In this document: positions 19,162 to 28,297 of the stretch, piece after piece
Position numbering within the stretch: the first letter of the stretch is position 1
Layout: each line of letters opens with the position of its first letter
NCBI GenBank assembly: GCA_026707045.1
Contig: JAPOXO010000118.1
Coordinates: 9,178-73,177 of the forward strand
Direction: 5' to 3'
DNA length: 64,000 nt
Source of the DNA: Gammaproteobacteria bacterium
GTDB lineage: Bacteria; Pseudomonadota; Gammaproteobacteria; Pseudomonadales; Azotimanducaceae
The notes under the pieces: generated by a model
The model's input: only the letters and a program-made list of their open reading frames with translations
Database searches by the model: none
What the model was told of the DNA's origin: nothing
Position numbers and translations under genes: made by a program

Positions 19162-21186
19162 ATGCCGTCCGAACCCATCGCTCAACTTCGTGGTGTGGGT
19201 CCCGCAATTGGAGCAAGACTTCAACGTCTGAACATTCGCACCAAACTCGACCTCATTCTTCACTTGCCGTTCCGCTACGAAGATCGCACAAAGGTAACTC
19301 CACTCGACAAAGTTTCGTCTGGCACGGAACACTATGTGCAAGGTCGAATACTCAGCGTGGACGTCGTTCGAAGTCAGCGTCCAAGTGTCTATGTGGCCAT
19401 CGGCGAACACCATCGAGCACGACTGAACATGCGGTTGTTGCACTACAGTCCTCGTCAGCTAAACCAGCTAGAAGAAGGCATGTGGTTGAGAGTTTATGGA
19501 CTCGCGCGTCTCGGGCGCAAAGGTATGGAAATGATTCATCCGGAATATCGAGCGTTTACTTCTGACCCAGGAGACCCTCAACCTGAATACATACCTGTAT
19601 ACCCCGCAACTCAAGGACTGACAAGCGCAAGAATCGGAAGTCTCATTCGCCAGGCGCTAAACGAGATCGCGTTTCTTCCACACTACCAGTATCAAGGACT
19701 TACTCTGGGAGATGCCCTTCGATTGCTTCATGAACCCGATGTCAGTCGAGGCTGGGATGGGCTGCATGAGGCCCGAAAACGCGTTGCCTTTGATGAATTA
19801 CTAGCCTTTCTGCTGTTGCGGCACAGACGGCAGATCCAACGTTCGACCTTTTCCACACTTGCATTGGACAAACATCGCGAACTGCACGAGATGTGCCTAC
19901 GGTCGCTTGGATTCTCACTGACCACAGCTCAGCAACGAGTTACGCAGGAGGTCCTTTCAGACCTCTCTCGAGCCAAGCCGATGCTGCGGCTTTTGCAAGG
20001 GGATGTAGGTTCGGGGAAGACTGTAATTGCAGCATTAGCTATCGTTCGCGCTGCCGAAAATTCCACTCAAACCGCTTTCATGGCACCAACGGAACTGCTC
20101 GCGGAGCAACACTACGAAACTCTCTCTCAATGGCTATCGCCTCTGGGGATTCAGGTGGGACTGCTCACTGGACGAATGACAGCACCGGCCAGAAAAGTTC
20201 GGCAGGAAGCGATTGTCCGAGGTGAAGACACGGTGATTGTGGGAACCCATGCACTCTTTCAGGAATCCACAAAGTTCAAATCGCTTGGACTGGCAATTAT
20301 CGACGAACAGCACCGTTTTGGAGTTCACCAACGAATGCAGTTGCGAGACAAAGGTCGTCTCCCACATCAGCTCATCATGACTGCGACCCCGATACCTCGA
20401 ACGCTGGCCATGTATTTGTTCGCAGATATGGACGTTTCTGTTATTGATGAATTGCCTCCTGGCCGTCAATCGATCGAAACCTCAGTGCATAGTGCTCAGC
20501 AACGAGAAAAGGTAATTTCCGCAGTTGGTAACTTGCTTGCATCCGGACAGCAAGCGTACTGGGTATGCGCTGCGATTGACTTGCGAGATCCTGAGGACGG
20601 CGATTTTCGTGGTACCGCCGATGTTCTCGAAGAACTTAGGGCAAAACTACCTAATGTGCAGATCGGGCACCTTCACGGCCGCATGAAGACAGAGGAAAAA
20701 GATCGAATCATGAAAGGCTTTCGATCTGCGGATATTCAATTGTTAGTTGCCACTACAGTAGTGGAAGTGGGAATCGATGTACCAAACGCAACACTTATGG
20801 TGGTAGACGATGGGGACCGATTTGGCTTGGCGCAACTACACCAATTGAGAGGTCGCGTTGGGAGAGGTACGAAAAAGAGCTTTTGCATGCTTTTGTATGA
20901 CCCCCCGATTTCCGAGGCATCGCGCAATCGACTGAACGCGCTGAAAGCGCACACCGACGGATTTGAACTTGCTCATCTCGACCTTACACTCCGCGGTCCC
21001 GGCGAAGTGTTTGGCAAGAAGCAGTCAGGAACCGAAAGCTTTCGCATCGCTGATTTGGTCATGGATGCCGAGCTACTTCAGGAAACGAGATCTGAAGGAG
21101 AAAAACTTCTGGAGAAGAATCCCGAAATGGCCTCAAAGATAATCGATACTTGGACTCCTTCCGAAAGCGACTATGCTGCAGTCTAG
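19162..21186 (+). CDS. recG: ATP-dependent DNA helicase RecG
   Basis: 674 residues: an N-terminal wedge/OB domain (about 1-220; LRGVGPAIGARLQRLNI, HLPFRYEDRT) and two helicase domains. Walker A is GDVGSGKT (280-287), motif II DEQHRFG (Asp381), motif III MTATPIPRTLAM, and motif VI LHQLRGRVGRG. The QLHQLRGRVGR and FGLAQ patterns and the C-terminal LDLTLRGPGEVFGKKQSGTE are typical of RecG. It remodels stalled forks and Holliday junctions. It is the last gene of the rpoZ-spoT-ridA-recG run, 17 bp after ridA. Confidence 0.97.
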   Translation: MPSEPIAQLRGVGPAIGARLQRLNIRTKLDLILHLPFRYEDRTKVTPLDKVSSGTEHYVQGRILSVDVVRSQRPSVYVAIGEHHRARLNMRLLHYSPRQLNQLEEGMWLRVYGLARLGRKGMEMIHPEYRAFTSDPGDPQPEYIPVYPATQGLTSARIGSLIRQALNEIAFLPHYQYQGLTLGDALRLLHEPDVSRGWDGLHEARKRVAFDELLAFLLLRHRRQIQRSTFSTLALDKHRELHEMCLRSLGFSLTTAQQRVTQEVLSDLSRAKPMLRLLQGDVGSGKTVIAALAIVRAAENSTQTAFMAPTELLAEQHYETLSQWLSPLGIQVGLLTGRMTAPARKVRQEAIVRGEDTVIVGTHALFQESTKFKSLGLAIIDEQHRFGVHQRMQLRDKGRLPHQLIMTATPIPRTLAMYLFADMDVSVIDELPPGRQSIETSVHSAQQREKVISAVGNLLASGQQAYWVCAAIDLRDPEDGDFRGTADVLEELRAKLPNVQIGHLHGRMKTEEKDRIMKGFRSADIQLLVATTVVEVGIDVPNATLMVVDDGDRFGLAQLHQLRGRVGRGTKKSFCMLLYDPPISEASRNRLNALKAHTDGFELAHLDLTLRGPGEVFGKKQSGTESFRIADLVMDAELLQETRSEGEKLLEKNPEMASKIIDTWTPSESDYAAV

Positions 21187-21208
21187 CGTGTGAGCAACAA
21201 CCAGTACC

Positions 21209-21373
21209 TCAAATCTCGATCATTTCAAAGTCTTCTTTGCCAACGCCGCACTCTGGACAAAAGAAATCTTCGGGAACATCGCTCCATTGCGTACCGGGAG
21301 GTATATCTTCTTCCTCACAGCCCAAGGCTTCATCATAAATCCAGCCACAGACGATGCACTGCCACTTTCGCAT
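21209..21373 (-). CDS. rubA: Rubredoxin
   Basis: A 54-residue minus-strand gene. It encodes MRKWQCIVCGWIYDEALGC at the start and EDFFCPECGVGKEDFEMIEI at the end. The two C-x-x-C knuckles (Cys6/Cys9 and Cys39/Cys42), with the conserved Tyr-Asp, Pro-Gly-Thr and Asp-Val-Pro-x-D-x-x-C-P positions, are diagnostic of rubredoxin, a one-electron Fe(Cys)4 carrier. It reads towards recG and away from ubiA. No partner (alkane hydroxylase, rubredoxin reductase) lies beside it, so its role here is unassigned. Rubredoxin genes also occur near ubi genes in some proteobacteria. Confidence 0.93.
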   Translation of the reverse strand: MRKWQCIVCGWIYDEALGCEEEDIPPGTQWSDVPEDFFCPECGVGKEDFEMIEI

Positions 21374-21617
21374 CCTTGATTTCTTTCAGCCGATGGTGAT
21401 TGGGTGCACGATAGTAACAATTTGGCTTTCGTGTTTTGACCCTTTTTGATATTGAATCCTAGTTGTACTTTTGAAGAAACTGCACGTTTCTCGCTCCTAA
21501 AATAATCCAGCTGTGGAAATTCTTTCAATCGGCCATTGGTGCGCTAAGTCAGGACTCGCGTGACCCATGAACACTCTAGCTATGCAATAAGACCTCGATC
21601 GAAGCAAATCACACAGT

Positions 21618-22517
21618 ATGGATTCGTCATCTGACCGAAACATCGTCGAAACCGCAAGAGCCTATTGTGAACTCATGCGCTTGGACCGGCCCGTGGGGAC
21701 TCTCTTGCTGTTGTGGCCTACCCTTGCAGCACTCTGGATTGCCGCGGAGGGACCGCCGCCGACTCCTATCCTCCTAGTGTTTGTATTGGGTACATTTGTC
21801 ATGCGGGCGGCGGGATGCGTAATCAACGACATTGCCGATCAAGAATTCGACCCACATGTTGATCGAACCAAATCGCGACCGCTCGCGGACGGTCGACTAC
21901 ATACTAGACAGGCTCTGGTTTGCTTTGCAGTTCTCCTTGCCATTGGCTTCTGCCTAGTTTTTACTCTTAATGTATTGACCTGGTGGATGGCACTGGGAGG
22001 CGTGCTCGTCTCCATAATCTATCCCTTCATGAAACGCTTCACGCATGTTCCGCAGTTAGTCCTAGGCGTTGCTTTCAGCTGGGGGATTCTTATGGCGGGA
22101 ACGGCTATAGCCAACAAACTTTCGCTGCCTATTCTGTGTTTTTTCACCGTGAGTTTTCTGTGGATAGTCGCATACGACACTCAGTACGCAATGGTAGACC
22201 GCGAAGACGATCTCAAGATTGGTTTAAAGTCCACCGCAATTCTGTTCGGTTCAATGGATCGATACGTCATTGCAGGGCTTCAATTCGCTGTGCTGGCATT
22301 GTTGTTGACACTCGGTGGTCTGGCCCAATTGAACGTCTTGTTCTTGAGCTCATTGGTAGTCGTAGCAATGCTGTTTCTCTATCAGTCATTCTTGACGTGG
22401 TCTCGTCGTCGCGAGAGCTGCTTCCGAGCGTTCAAGAACAATGCGACAGTGGGTTTGGTCCTCTTTGTCGGAGTCGTGCTGAACTACGCCGTAGCTGTAC
22501 CCGCAATCCAAATGTAA
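21618..22517 (+). CDS. ubiA: 4-hydroxybenzoate polyprenyltransferase
   Basis: 299 residues with about eight membrane helices. The two Asp-rich prenyl-diphosphate sites are visible: NDIADQEFDPHVDRTKSRPL (about residues 75-95) and DTQYAMVDREDDLKIGLKST (about 188-207). UbiA attaches the polyprenyl tail to 4-hydroxybenzoate in ubiquinone synthesis at the inner membrane. The N-terminal LMRLDRPVGTLLLLWPTLAA matches the proteobacterial ubiquinone branch. ubiC, often its neighbour, is not here. The stop is followed after one base by the dctQ start, so it is probably cotranscribed with the TRAP genes. Confidence 0.95.
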   Translation: MDSSSDRNIVETARAYCELMRLDRPVGTLLLLWPTLAALWIAAEGPPPTPILLVFVLGTFVMRAAGCVINDIADQEFDPHVDRTKSRPLADGRLHTRQALVCFAVLLAIGFCLVFTLNVLTWWMALGGVLVSIIYPFMKRFTHVPQLVLGVAFSWGILMAGTAIANKLSLPILCFFTVSFLWIVAYDTQYAMVDREDDLKIGLKSTAILFGSMDRYVIAGLQFAVLALLLTLGGLAQLNVLFLSSLVVVAMLFLYQSFLTWSRRRESCFRAFKNNATVGLVLFVGVVLNYAVAVPAIQM

Positions 22518-22518
22518 C

Positions 22519-23010
22519 GTGAAAGTCCTGCTCGAAAGTGTTGTTGAGTGGACTGGCAAATGTGTGTCGTGGCTCTTGCTTCTGATGGCGATTGTCACGG
22601 TAATCGTCGTTACTCGACGCTACATCTTCCATGCCGGGGGAGAAATCTACCTGCAGGAGTCGGTAATTTACATGCACGCGCTGGTGTTCATGTTTGGACT
22701 GTCCTACTCCATGAAACATGATGGACACGTCCGAGTCGATCTGTTCTACAGTCGTTTCAGTCCACGAGGAAAAGCTCTCGTAGACATCGCGGGTCATCTA
22801 CTCTTTCTCATTCCGACATCTCTGGTAATCGCAATATTCAGCTGGGAATATGTTGTGGCTTCGTGGAAGGTTTATGAAGGATCGCGAGAGGTGGGAGGAA
22901 TTCCTGGAGTCTATCTCCTTAAGACCGTCATCCCAATAACCGCAATTCTGCTGGTTCTTCAGTCCTTAATTGACATATCACGCCGCATCGCCGACTTGCG
23001 CAATAAGTGA
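22519..23010 (+). CDS. TRAP transporter small membrane subunit (DctQ family)
   Basis: 163 residues with four predicted membrane helices (WLLLLMAIVTVIVVTRR; YMHALVFMFGLSYSM; AGHLLFLIPTSLVIAIFSW; LKTVIPITAILLVLQSL). The motif VTRRYIF and the KHDGHVRVDLFY loop are characteristic of DctQ subunits. It starts with GTG one base after ubiA. DctQ stabilises the large DctM permease in the inner membrane, for sodium-driven uptake of an organic acid. The stop overlaps the next start (GTGA). Confidence 0.93.
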   Translation: MKVLLESVVEWTGKCVSWLLLLMAIVTVIVVTRRYIFHAGGEIYLQESVIYMHALVFMFGLSYSMKHDGHVRVDLFYSRFSPRGKALVDIAGHLLFLIPTSLVIAIFSWEYVVASWKVYEGSREVGGIPGVYLLKTVIPITAILLVLQSLIDISRRIADLRNK

Positions 23011-24368
23011 CCGAGTTTATTCCTCTTTTGATGTTCGCGGCGGTCTTCGTCGCTCTTCTATCGGGGTATACGGTCGCGCTCACACTTGCTGGGGTTGCTT
23101 TGCTCTTTGCATTTGTTGGAATTGTCTTTGGTGTGTTCGACCCGAAGGATCTAGGGTTTTTACCTTCCCGAATATTCTCCTTGATGACGAATCAAACACT
23201 CCTTGCCGTTCCTCTGTTCATATTGATGGGAGTGACACTTGAACGCACCAACATCGCTCAGTCGTTGTTGAAGTCGATGTCTCAACTGGCTGGAAGAACC
23301 CGTGGAGGTCTGGGACTAGCAGTAGTTCTGGTGGGAATGCTCATGGCGGCAAGCACTGGAATAGTTGGCGCAACCGTCGTCACGATGGGGTTGCTTTCAC
23401 TCCCAGCGATGATTCGACAAGGATACGACCACGGCCTTGCTACGGGAACCATATCGGCGACTGGAACTTTGGGGCAAATCATTCCGCCATCGATAGCTCT
23501 CGTGCTCGTAGGCGACGTACTGGGAAACGCGTACCAGCAAGCGCAATTGGGACAGGGAGTCTTTTCTCCCAAAACTGTTTCCGTGGGGGACCTATTTGCG
23601 GGGGCGCTATTTCCAGGTCTTGCTCTAGTCGGACTCTATTGCGCGTACGTTCTGCTTCGAGGACATATCCAACCTACGAGCGCCCCACCAACCACCGACG
23701 AAGAAAAACCTGATCTGCATGCGCTTCTATCGAGCTTAATACCTCCCATTGTCTTGATTATTGCCGTGTTGGGGGCAATCCTAATGGGAGTAGCAACGCC
23801 CACCGAAGCTTCCGGGGTTGGAGCTGTCGGCGCTCTTGCAATGGCAGTCGTCTATCGAGCCATAAATCTCAAGGTTCTGCAAGAAATCGTTCTCTCAACG
23901 ATGAAGACCACTGCCATGGTTTTCTTTATTCTGATTGGAGCGTCAGTCTTTTCACTCGTGTTCCGGGGCTACGGAGGCGACGACCTCGTACATGGGCTAT
24001 TCTTGAGCCTTCCAGGCGGTGTTGTGGCAGCGATGGTCGTGGTGATGGTCGCTATCTTTCTTCTGGGATTTGTGCTCGACTTTATCGAAATTACCTACGT
24101 CGTACTTCCCATCGTAGGTCCCATTTTGCTTTCAATGGGTGTGGATCCCGTTTGGCTTGGAGTAATGGTTGCGGTGAACTTGCAAACCTCGTTTCTTACT
24201 CCTCCGTTCGGATTTGCACTCTTTTACCTCCGTGGAGTTGCACCTCCAGAAGTAAGTACTGCGGAAATGTACCGGGGCGTGGTTCCATTCATTGCGTTGC
24301 AACTTTTGTTGCTGCTCTTGCTCGTGGTATTTCCGCAGCTAGCTACATGGTTGCCGAGAGCCCTATGA
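23007..24368 (+). CDS. TRAP transporter large permease (DctM family)
   Basis: 453 residues and about 12 membrane helices. Family landmarks: GYTVALTLAGVALLFAFVGI, LLAVPLFILMGVTLERTNIA, TGIVGATVVTMGLLSLPAMI, GTISATGTLGQIIPPSIALV, GVATPTEASGVGAVGALAMA, and LQTSFLTPPFGFALFYLRGV. The GQIIPPS and ATPTEASGVG segments match the paired scoop motifs of the ion-transporter superfamily. It is the sodium-coupled substrate channel. It starts with GTG and overlaps dctQ by four bases. The binding-protein gene lies just beyond it on the opposite strand, so the full transporter is encoded here but in two convergent transcripts. Confidence 0.95.
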   Translation: MTEFIPLLMFAAVFVALLSGYTVALTLAGVALLFAFVGIVFGVFDPKDLGFLPSRIFSLMTNQTLLAVPLFILMGVTLERTNIAQSLLKSMSQLAGRTRGGLGLAVVLVGMLMAASTGIVGATVVTMGLLSLPAMIRQGYDHGLATGTISATGTLGQIIPPSIALVLVGDVLGNAYQQAQLGQGVFSPKTVSVGDLFAGALFPGLALVGLYCAYVLLRGHIQPTSAPPTTDEEKPDLHALLSSLIPPIVLIIAVLGAILMGVATPTEASGVGAVGALAMAVVYRAINLKVLQEIVLSTMKTTAMVFFILIGASVFSLVFRGYGGDDLVHGLFLSLPGGVVAAMVVVMVAIFLLGFVLDFIEITYVVLPIVGPILLSMGVDPVWLGVMVAVNLQTSFLTPPFGFALFYLRGVAPPEVSTAEMYRGVVPFIALQLLLLLLLVVFPQLATWLPRAL

Positions 24369-24414
24369 GACTGGAATCATTTTGAAGGCAATTGAAACGG
24401 ATCAAATCCGGAAG

Positions 24415-25527
24415 CTATTCGTCCTTCGCATCTCGAGCTCGAAAATAGGCGTACTCCGAAATGTTGCTCCACGACTGGATTTGCCGTTGAAATTTTCGAT
24501 ACGAATCGACGATTCTCTTCGATAGCTCATCATTGCCCGCAACCTCGGCGATTACTTCATCCGCCAAATCCCTTAGCCGCTCGATGACATCGTCAGGGAG
24601 TTTTCGAAGTTCTACTCCGTGTTCCTCAACCAATGACTGAAGAGACGCAAAATTCCGTGCGTTGAATTCATCGAGCATGTCTTGATTGATTGCACGAGCA
24701 GCGGTCTCCACCATTCGCTGCAAGTGGAGTGGCAAACTCTCGAAAGCGTCTTTGTTGACAATCAGTTCAATGGCAGCACTGGGCTCGTGCCATCCGGGGT
24801 AGTAGTAGTACTTGGCGACTTCGTGCAGTCCCAAGGTTTGGTCGTTCAGCGGTCCGACCCATTCCGTCGCATCGATGACTCCTGTTTGCAACGATGTGAA
24901 AATTTCGCCGCCAGGTAGGTAAACGGGTGCCGCACCAGCCCTATTCATCACTTCCGCACCTAGTCCTGGTATTCGCATCTTCAATCCCTTGAGATCTTCA
25001 AGCGAGTTGATCTCCTTGTTGAACCAACCTGCCATCTGCACTCCGGAATTGCCGGCAACCATAGGAATAAGGTTGAAAGGTTCATACAGTTCTCGCCACA
25101 ACTCCAATCCACCACCATAGTGAAGCCAAGCATTCATTTCCTGGGCGTTCATTCCAAACGGCAATGTTGTGAATACAGCTGCCACCGGAGCTTTGCCAAC
25201 CCAATAGTAGGCGGCTCCATGTCCCATTTCAGCCGTGCCCGCCGCTACAGCATCAAATACTTCAGTCGCTCCCGTTAACTCCCCAGCTCCATAGACTTTG
25301 ATTTTGAGTTGTCCTGCCGACATTTCGTCGACGAGCACGGCCAATCGTTCAGGAGCAGTTCCCAAAGCCGGCAAGTTCTTTGGCCATGTCGTAATGAGCT
25401 TCCACTCGAAATTCTCTTTCGCTGCGACCACGAGCGCTTCTACGGTGGACACCGTGCTGTCTTCTTCCGAGGAGCAGCCTCCCAATACCAAGCTCATGAG
25501 CACGAATGCAACCATAGTGTGTTTCAT
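24415..25527 (-). CDS. TRAP transporter solute-binding protein (DctP family), lipoprotein-like
   Basis: The start is ATG 25527, which shares one base with the uvrD stop. 370 residues with a lipobox (MSLVLGGCSSEE), so probably a lipid-anchored receptor. The mature part follows DctP: FEWKLITTWPKNLPALGTAP, VDEMSAGQLKIKVYGAGE, EMGHGAAYYWVGKAPVAAVF, LKGLKMRIPGLGAEVM and TEWVGPLNDQTLG. The WVGPLND and YYYYPGWHEPS stretches resemble the alpha-keto-acid-binding type (TakP-like), suggesting a 2-oxo acid or similar carboxylate. The carboxylate-contacting Arg is in KMRIPG. It converges on dctM with 46 bp between. Confidence 0.93.
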   Translation of the reverse strand: MKHTMVAFVLMSLVLGGCSSEEDSTVSTVEALVVAAKENFEWKLITTWPKNLPALGTAPERLAVLVDEMSAGQLKIKVYGAGELTGATEVFDAVAAGTAEMGHGAAYYWVGKAPVAAVFTTLPFGMNAQEMNAWLHYGGGLELWRELYEPFNLIPMVAGNSGVQMAGWFNKEINSLEDLKGLKMRIPGLGAEVMNRAGAAPVYLPGGEIFTSLQTGVIDATEWVGPLNDQTLGLHEVAKYYYYPGWHEPSAAIELIVNKDAFESLPLHLQRMVETAARAINQDMLDEFNARNFASLQSLVEEHGVELRKLPDDVIERLRDLADEVIAEVAGNDELSKRIVDSYRKFQRQIQSWSNISEYAYFRARDAKDE

Positions 25528-27803
25528 CAATTCACTCCCACCTGCAAGTGTGGTGTTTCAGCGACAAGCCACTTGCGACCAACTCGTGAAAACTCGATCT
25601 CCAGTTGTAGGTTTTTCTCACCGCCACGCATATTCACTATCGTACCTGTGCCGAATCTGCTGTGACTCACTTCTACACCGATTTTCCACTTAGAGTGTTT
25701 TTGATCGGCTACTTGCTGAAGCATCGGCTGACGAACCAAATCTGAAGCTCTTGCTACTCCTCGACGCGAACGGTGATCCCGAGACGACGATGTCCAATCT
25801 GGAGCTTCCGATCGGCGAACAAACGAGATGTCTTGCTTTGGTAGCTCTTTCAAGAATCGTGAAGCGAGCCGTCGCATGTGCTGTTGGCCAAAACGAGCGC
25901 GAGAAGATGCGTGACACAAGTAGAGCTTTCGCATGGATCGAGTAATTCCAACATAAGCTAGTCGCCGTTCCTCTTCTTCGACTGTGGGGTCGCCATTGGC
26001 ATCGCTGTGCGGAAAGAGATCTTCTTCCAATCCCACAATGAAGACGACTGGAAACTCGAGCCCCTTGGCAGAATGCACAGTCATCATGTTGATTGCATCG
26101 TGAGTAGTCGCCTGATATTCACCCGCATCCAACATCGCTTGATCAAGAAACGCTCGCAATTTCTCCTGAGAATGGCGCCCTTCCGTACCGTCCTCATCAT
26201 CTAGAGGAAGGTGGGTCGGACCTGCAAATTGTGCGCATGCCGAAATGAGTTCCTCCAGATTTTCACGCCGTGCACGACCGGTCTCCCCGGCTTCTCTGCC
26301 GTGATAGTCCCACAATCCTGAATTGATTGCAGCAACTCGTGCGATCTCCTCCAATTCCTGTGCTTGTGCAGCTGCTTTCAAGGACTTGACCAGTTCCGTA
26401 AATCGTTCAAGGGCAAGTCTTGCTCTACCTTTCACTTCTCCCGACTCTACTAAGCGTTCGCTGGCACTCCAGAGTGAAGTGTTTTGTTTTTCAGCGTCAG
26501 CACGCACTATCTCAAGAGTCTTTGCTCCGATGCCACGTGGAGGAGTGTTTACGACCCTCTCAAATGCAACATCCGATTGAAAGTCGTGAATCAGTTTCAT
26601 ATAACCGACCGCATCGCGAATCTCCATGCGGTCGTAGAACCGTGTACCTCCGTAAATTCTGTAAGGAATACTTCGTTGACTAAATTCCTGCTCCAAGACT
26701 CTAGATTGAGCGTTATTCCGGTACAAAATTCCGATGTCGTTAGGGCCAAATTCTCCCTCGGTCATCCACTGCTGGCATTTGTCCACTACATATCGAGCTT
26801 CTTCAAATTCTGTATGAGCTGTGAATATGCGAATGGGGTCGCCTTTCCCCGCGTCGGTCCACAGCGTCTTGTCAAGACGCTGTCCGTTGTGCTTGATGAG
26901 AGCATTGGCGGCATTGAGTATTGTCTGTGTAGAACGGTAGTTTTGTTCTAGTCGCACGACCTTGACATCCGAAAACCGCCTTTCGAACTCCAAGATATTT
27001 GCAAGTCTTGCACCCCTCCAGCCGTAAATCGATTGGTCGTCGTCGCCAACTGCCATAACAATGTTGTCTTTTCCAGCAACCATTTGAATCCAGGCGAACT
27101 GAATCCCATTTGTATCTTGGAACTCATCCACCAAAACGTAACGAAATCTTTGTCGATACTGAGCCAGCAATTCCTCGTTTTCCAGCCAAAGTTCATGTGA
27201 ACGCAAAAGCAATTCAGCAAAGTCCACAAGGCCGGCGGAATTGGTGAGTTCTTGATACCTGATGTAAAGATCCAGATGAATCTGCTTTACCCTCGAGTTC
27301 TCCACAAAGACGTGATGTGGTCGTTGACCTTCCTCCTTCCACTTATTGATTGAATTGACAACGTCTTTTGGAGGATATTGGTCTGCATCCAAGTCTGCTT
27401 CCTTGACAATTCGCTTTACGAGCCGAAGCTGATCCGACGCATCAATCACCTCAAACGACCGAGGAAGACCAGCTTCCTTCCAGTGGATGCGCAAAAGGCG
27501 ATTCGCTAACCCGTGAAACGTACCGACCCACATGGCGCTGACCTGAAAATTGAGCAATCTCTCGATCCTGGTACGCATTTCATTGGCCGCTTTGTTGGTG
27601 AATGTAACAGCCAAGATTTCGTAAGGTGAAGCACCGCTCCGCTCAACAAGCCAGGCGATTCGGTGTACAAGAACGCGCGTCTTGCCGGAGCCTGCTCCAG
27701 CGAGCACGAGCATGTTTTCAGGAGGCGAACTTACCGCATTTTGTTGAGCAGTATTTAGGTTGTCAAGAATTGGGTCAGAGTCGATAGAAGGATGTTGAGA
27801 CAA
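25527..27803 (-). CDS. uvrD: UvrD/PcrA-type superfamily 1 DNA helicase
   Basis: 758 residues. Walker A is GAGSGKT (about 36-42), motif Ia TFTNKAANEMRTR, motif II VDEFQDTN, motif III AVGDDDQSIYGWRGA, motif IV RLEQNYRSTQTILNAANALI, motif V TVHSAKGLEFPVVFIVGLEE and motif VI RRLAYVGITRS. The C-terminal WKIGVEVSHSRFGTGTIVNM Tudor-like end is that of UvrD/PcrA, which binds RNA polymerase. UvrD unwinds DNA in nucleotide-excision and mismatch repair. It starts with TTG; no ATG lies near the N-terminus. It is directly followed by dctP with a one-base overlap, an odd pairing. Confidence 0.96.
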   Translation of the reverse strand: MSQHPSIDSDPILDNLNTAQQNAVSSPPENMLVLAGAGSGKTRVLVHRIAWLVERSGASPYEILAVTFTNKAANEMRTRIERLLNFQVSAMWVGTFHGLANRLLRIHWKEAGLPRSFEVIDASDQLRLVKRIVKEADLDADQYPPKDVVNSINKWKEEGQRPHHVFVENSRVKQIHLDLYIRYQELTNSAGLVDFAELLLRSHELWLENEELLAQYRQRFRYVLVDEFQDTNGIQFAWIQMVAGKDNIVMAVGDDDQSIYGWRGARLANILEFERRFSDVKVVRLEQNYRSTQTILNAANALIKHNGQRLDKTLWTDAGKGDPIRIFTAHTEFEEARYVVDKCQQWMTEGEFGPNDIGILYRNNAQSRVLEQEFSQRSIPYRIYGGTRFYDRMEIRDAVGYMKLIHDFQSDVAFERVVNTPPRGIGAKTLEIVRADAEKQNTSLWSASERLVESGEVKGRARLALERFTELVKSLKAAAQAQELEEIARVAAINSGLWDYHGREAGETGRARRENLEELISACAQFAGPTHLPLDDEDGTEGRHSQEKLRAFLDQAMLDAGEYQATTHDAINMMTVHSAKGLEFPVVFIVGLEEDLFPHSDANGDPTVEEEERRLAYVGITRSMRKLYLCHASSRARFGQQHMRRLASRFLKELPKQDISFVRRSEAPDWTSSSRDHRSRRGVARASDLVRQPMLQQVADQKHSKWKIGVEVSHSRFGTGTIVNMRGGEKNLQLEIEFSRVGRKWLVAETPHLQVGVN

Positions 27804-28297
27804 GATTAAACTGTGGATACGAACAGTGTTTACTAGATAGCTTTAGTTTATTGCTAGAGTTTAACAAATTGATCAGTTCGTACGATTGATATGGCAATTC
27901 TTGAGAATTGGTATCGGCTTGAGTCAATACCGGCCGTCAGAGGTGTACTTTGTCTAATTTTGCGGGTTGAATTGAGCGATGGTCATATGACTGAGCGGCA
28001 TTTGCCCGGTTCAATTTGGATTCTGCCAATTTTTCACAAGAAATTCCAGTCTGCCACCAAAAATTTCAATTCTGATGTTAGCGGTACGAATGGAAACCGC
28101 CGCCAAGAAAGTCTGCTGTCGCAATCAATTCCCAAACTGCGCTAGTACACCATTCCACTGCATTCCTTCCAGGGTCCCTCCGCTGATCTTTCGCGGGTAC
28201 TTTTCCAACTCCGTTGAATACCCATGTATCAAGTCTGCACGGGAATGTGTCCATCCACCAGCTGGACTGGAGCTCAATTTGCAACGGGCCAGCCACT
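27804..28297. other. Intergenic region between glmS and uvrD
   Basis: About 490 bp. The side next to uvrD (27804-27890) is AT-rich and should hold its promoter. A 72-codon frame follows glmS directly (listed separately). Open plus-strand frames, including 84 codons at 27891-28145, show no family features and no clear ribosome site, and I do not call them. I saw no clear terminator for glmS. Confidence 0.5.
28078..28296 (-). CDS. Doubtful small gene directly after glmS
   Basis: A 72-codon frame starting with GTG one base after the glmS stop (TGA-a-GTG), which would allow coupled translation. The product is Trp-rich (SSWWMDTFP, DTWVFNG, EWCTSAVWELI) with no export signal or membrane helix, and I recognise no family. 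It could equally be chance read-through of a non-coding tail. Confidence 0.25.
   Translation of the reverse strand: MAGPLQIELQSSWWMDTFPCRLDTWVFNGVGKVPAKDQRRDPGRNAVEWCTSAVWELIATADFLGGGFHSYR

Noticed and set aside
27891..28145. 84-codon plus-strand frame between uvrD and glmS
   Set aside because: No recognisable features and no clear ribosome site.
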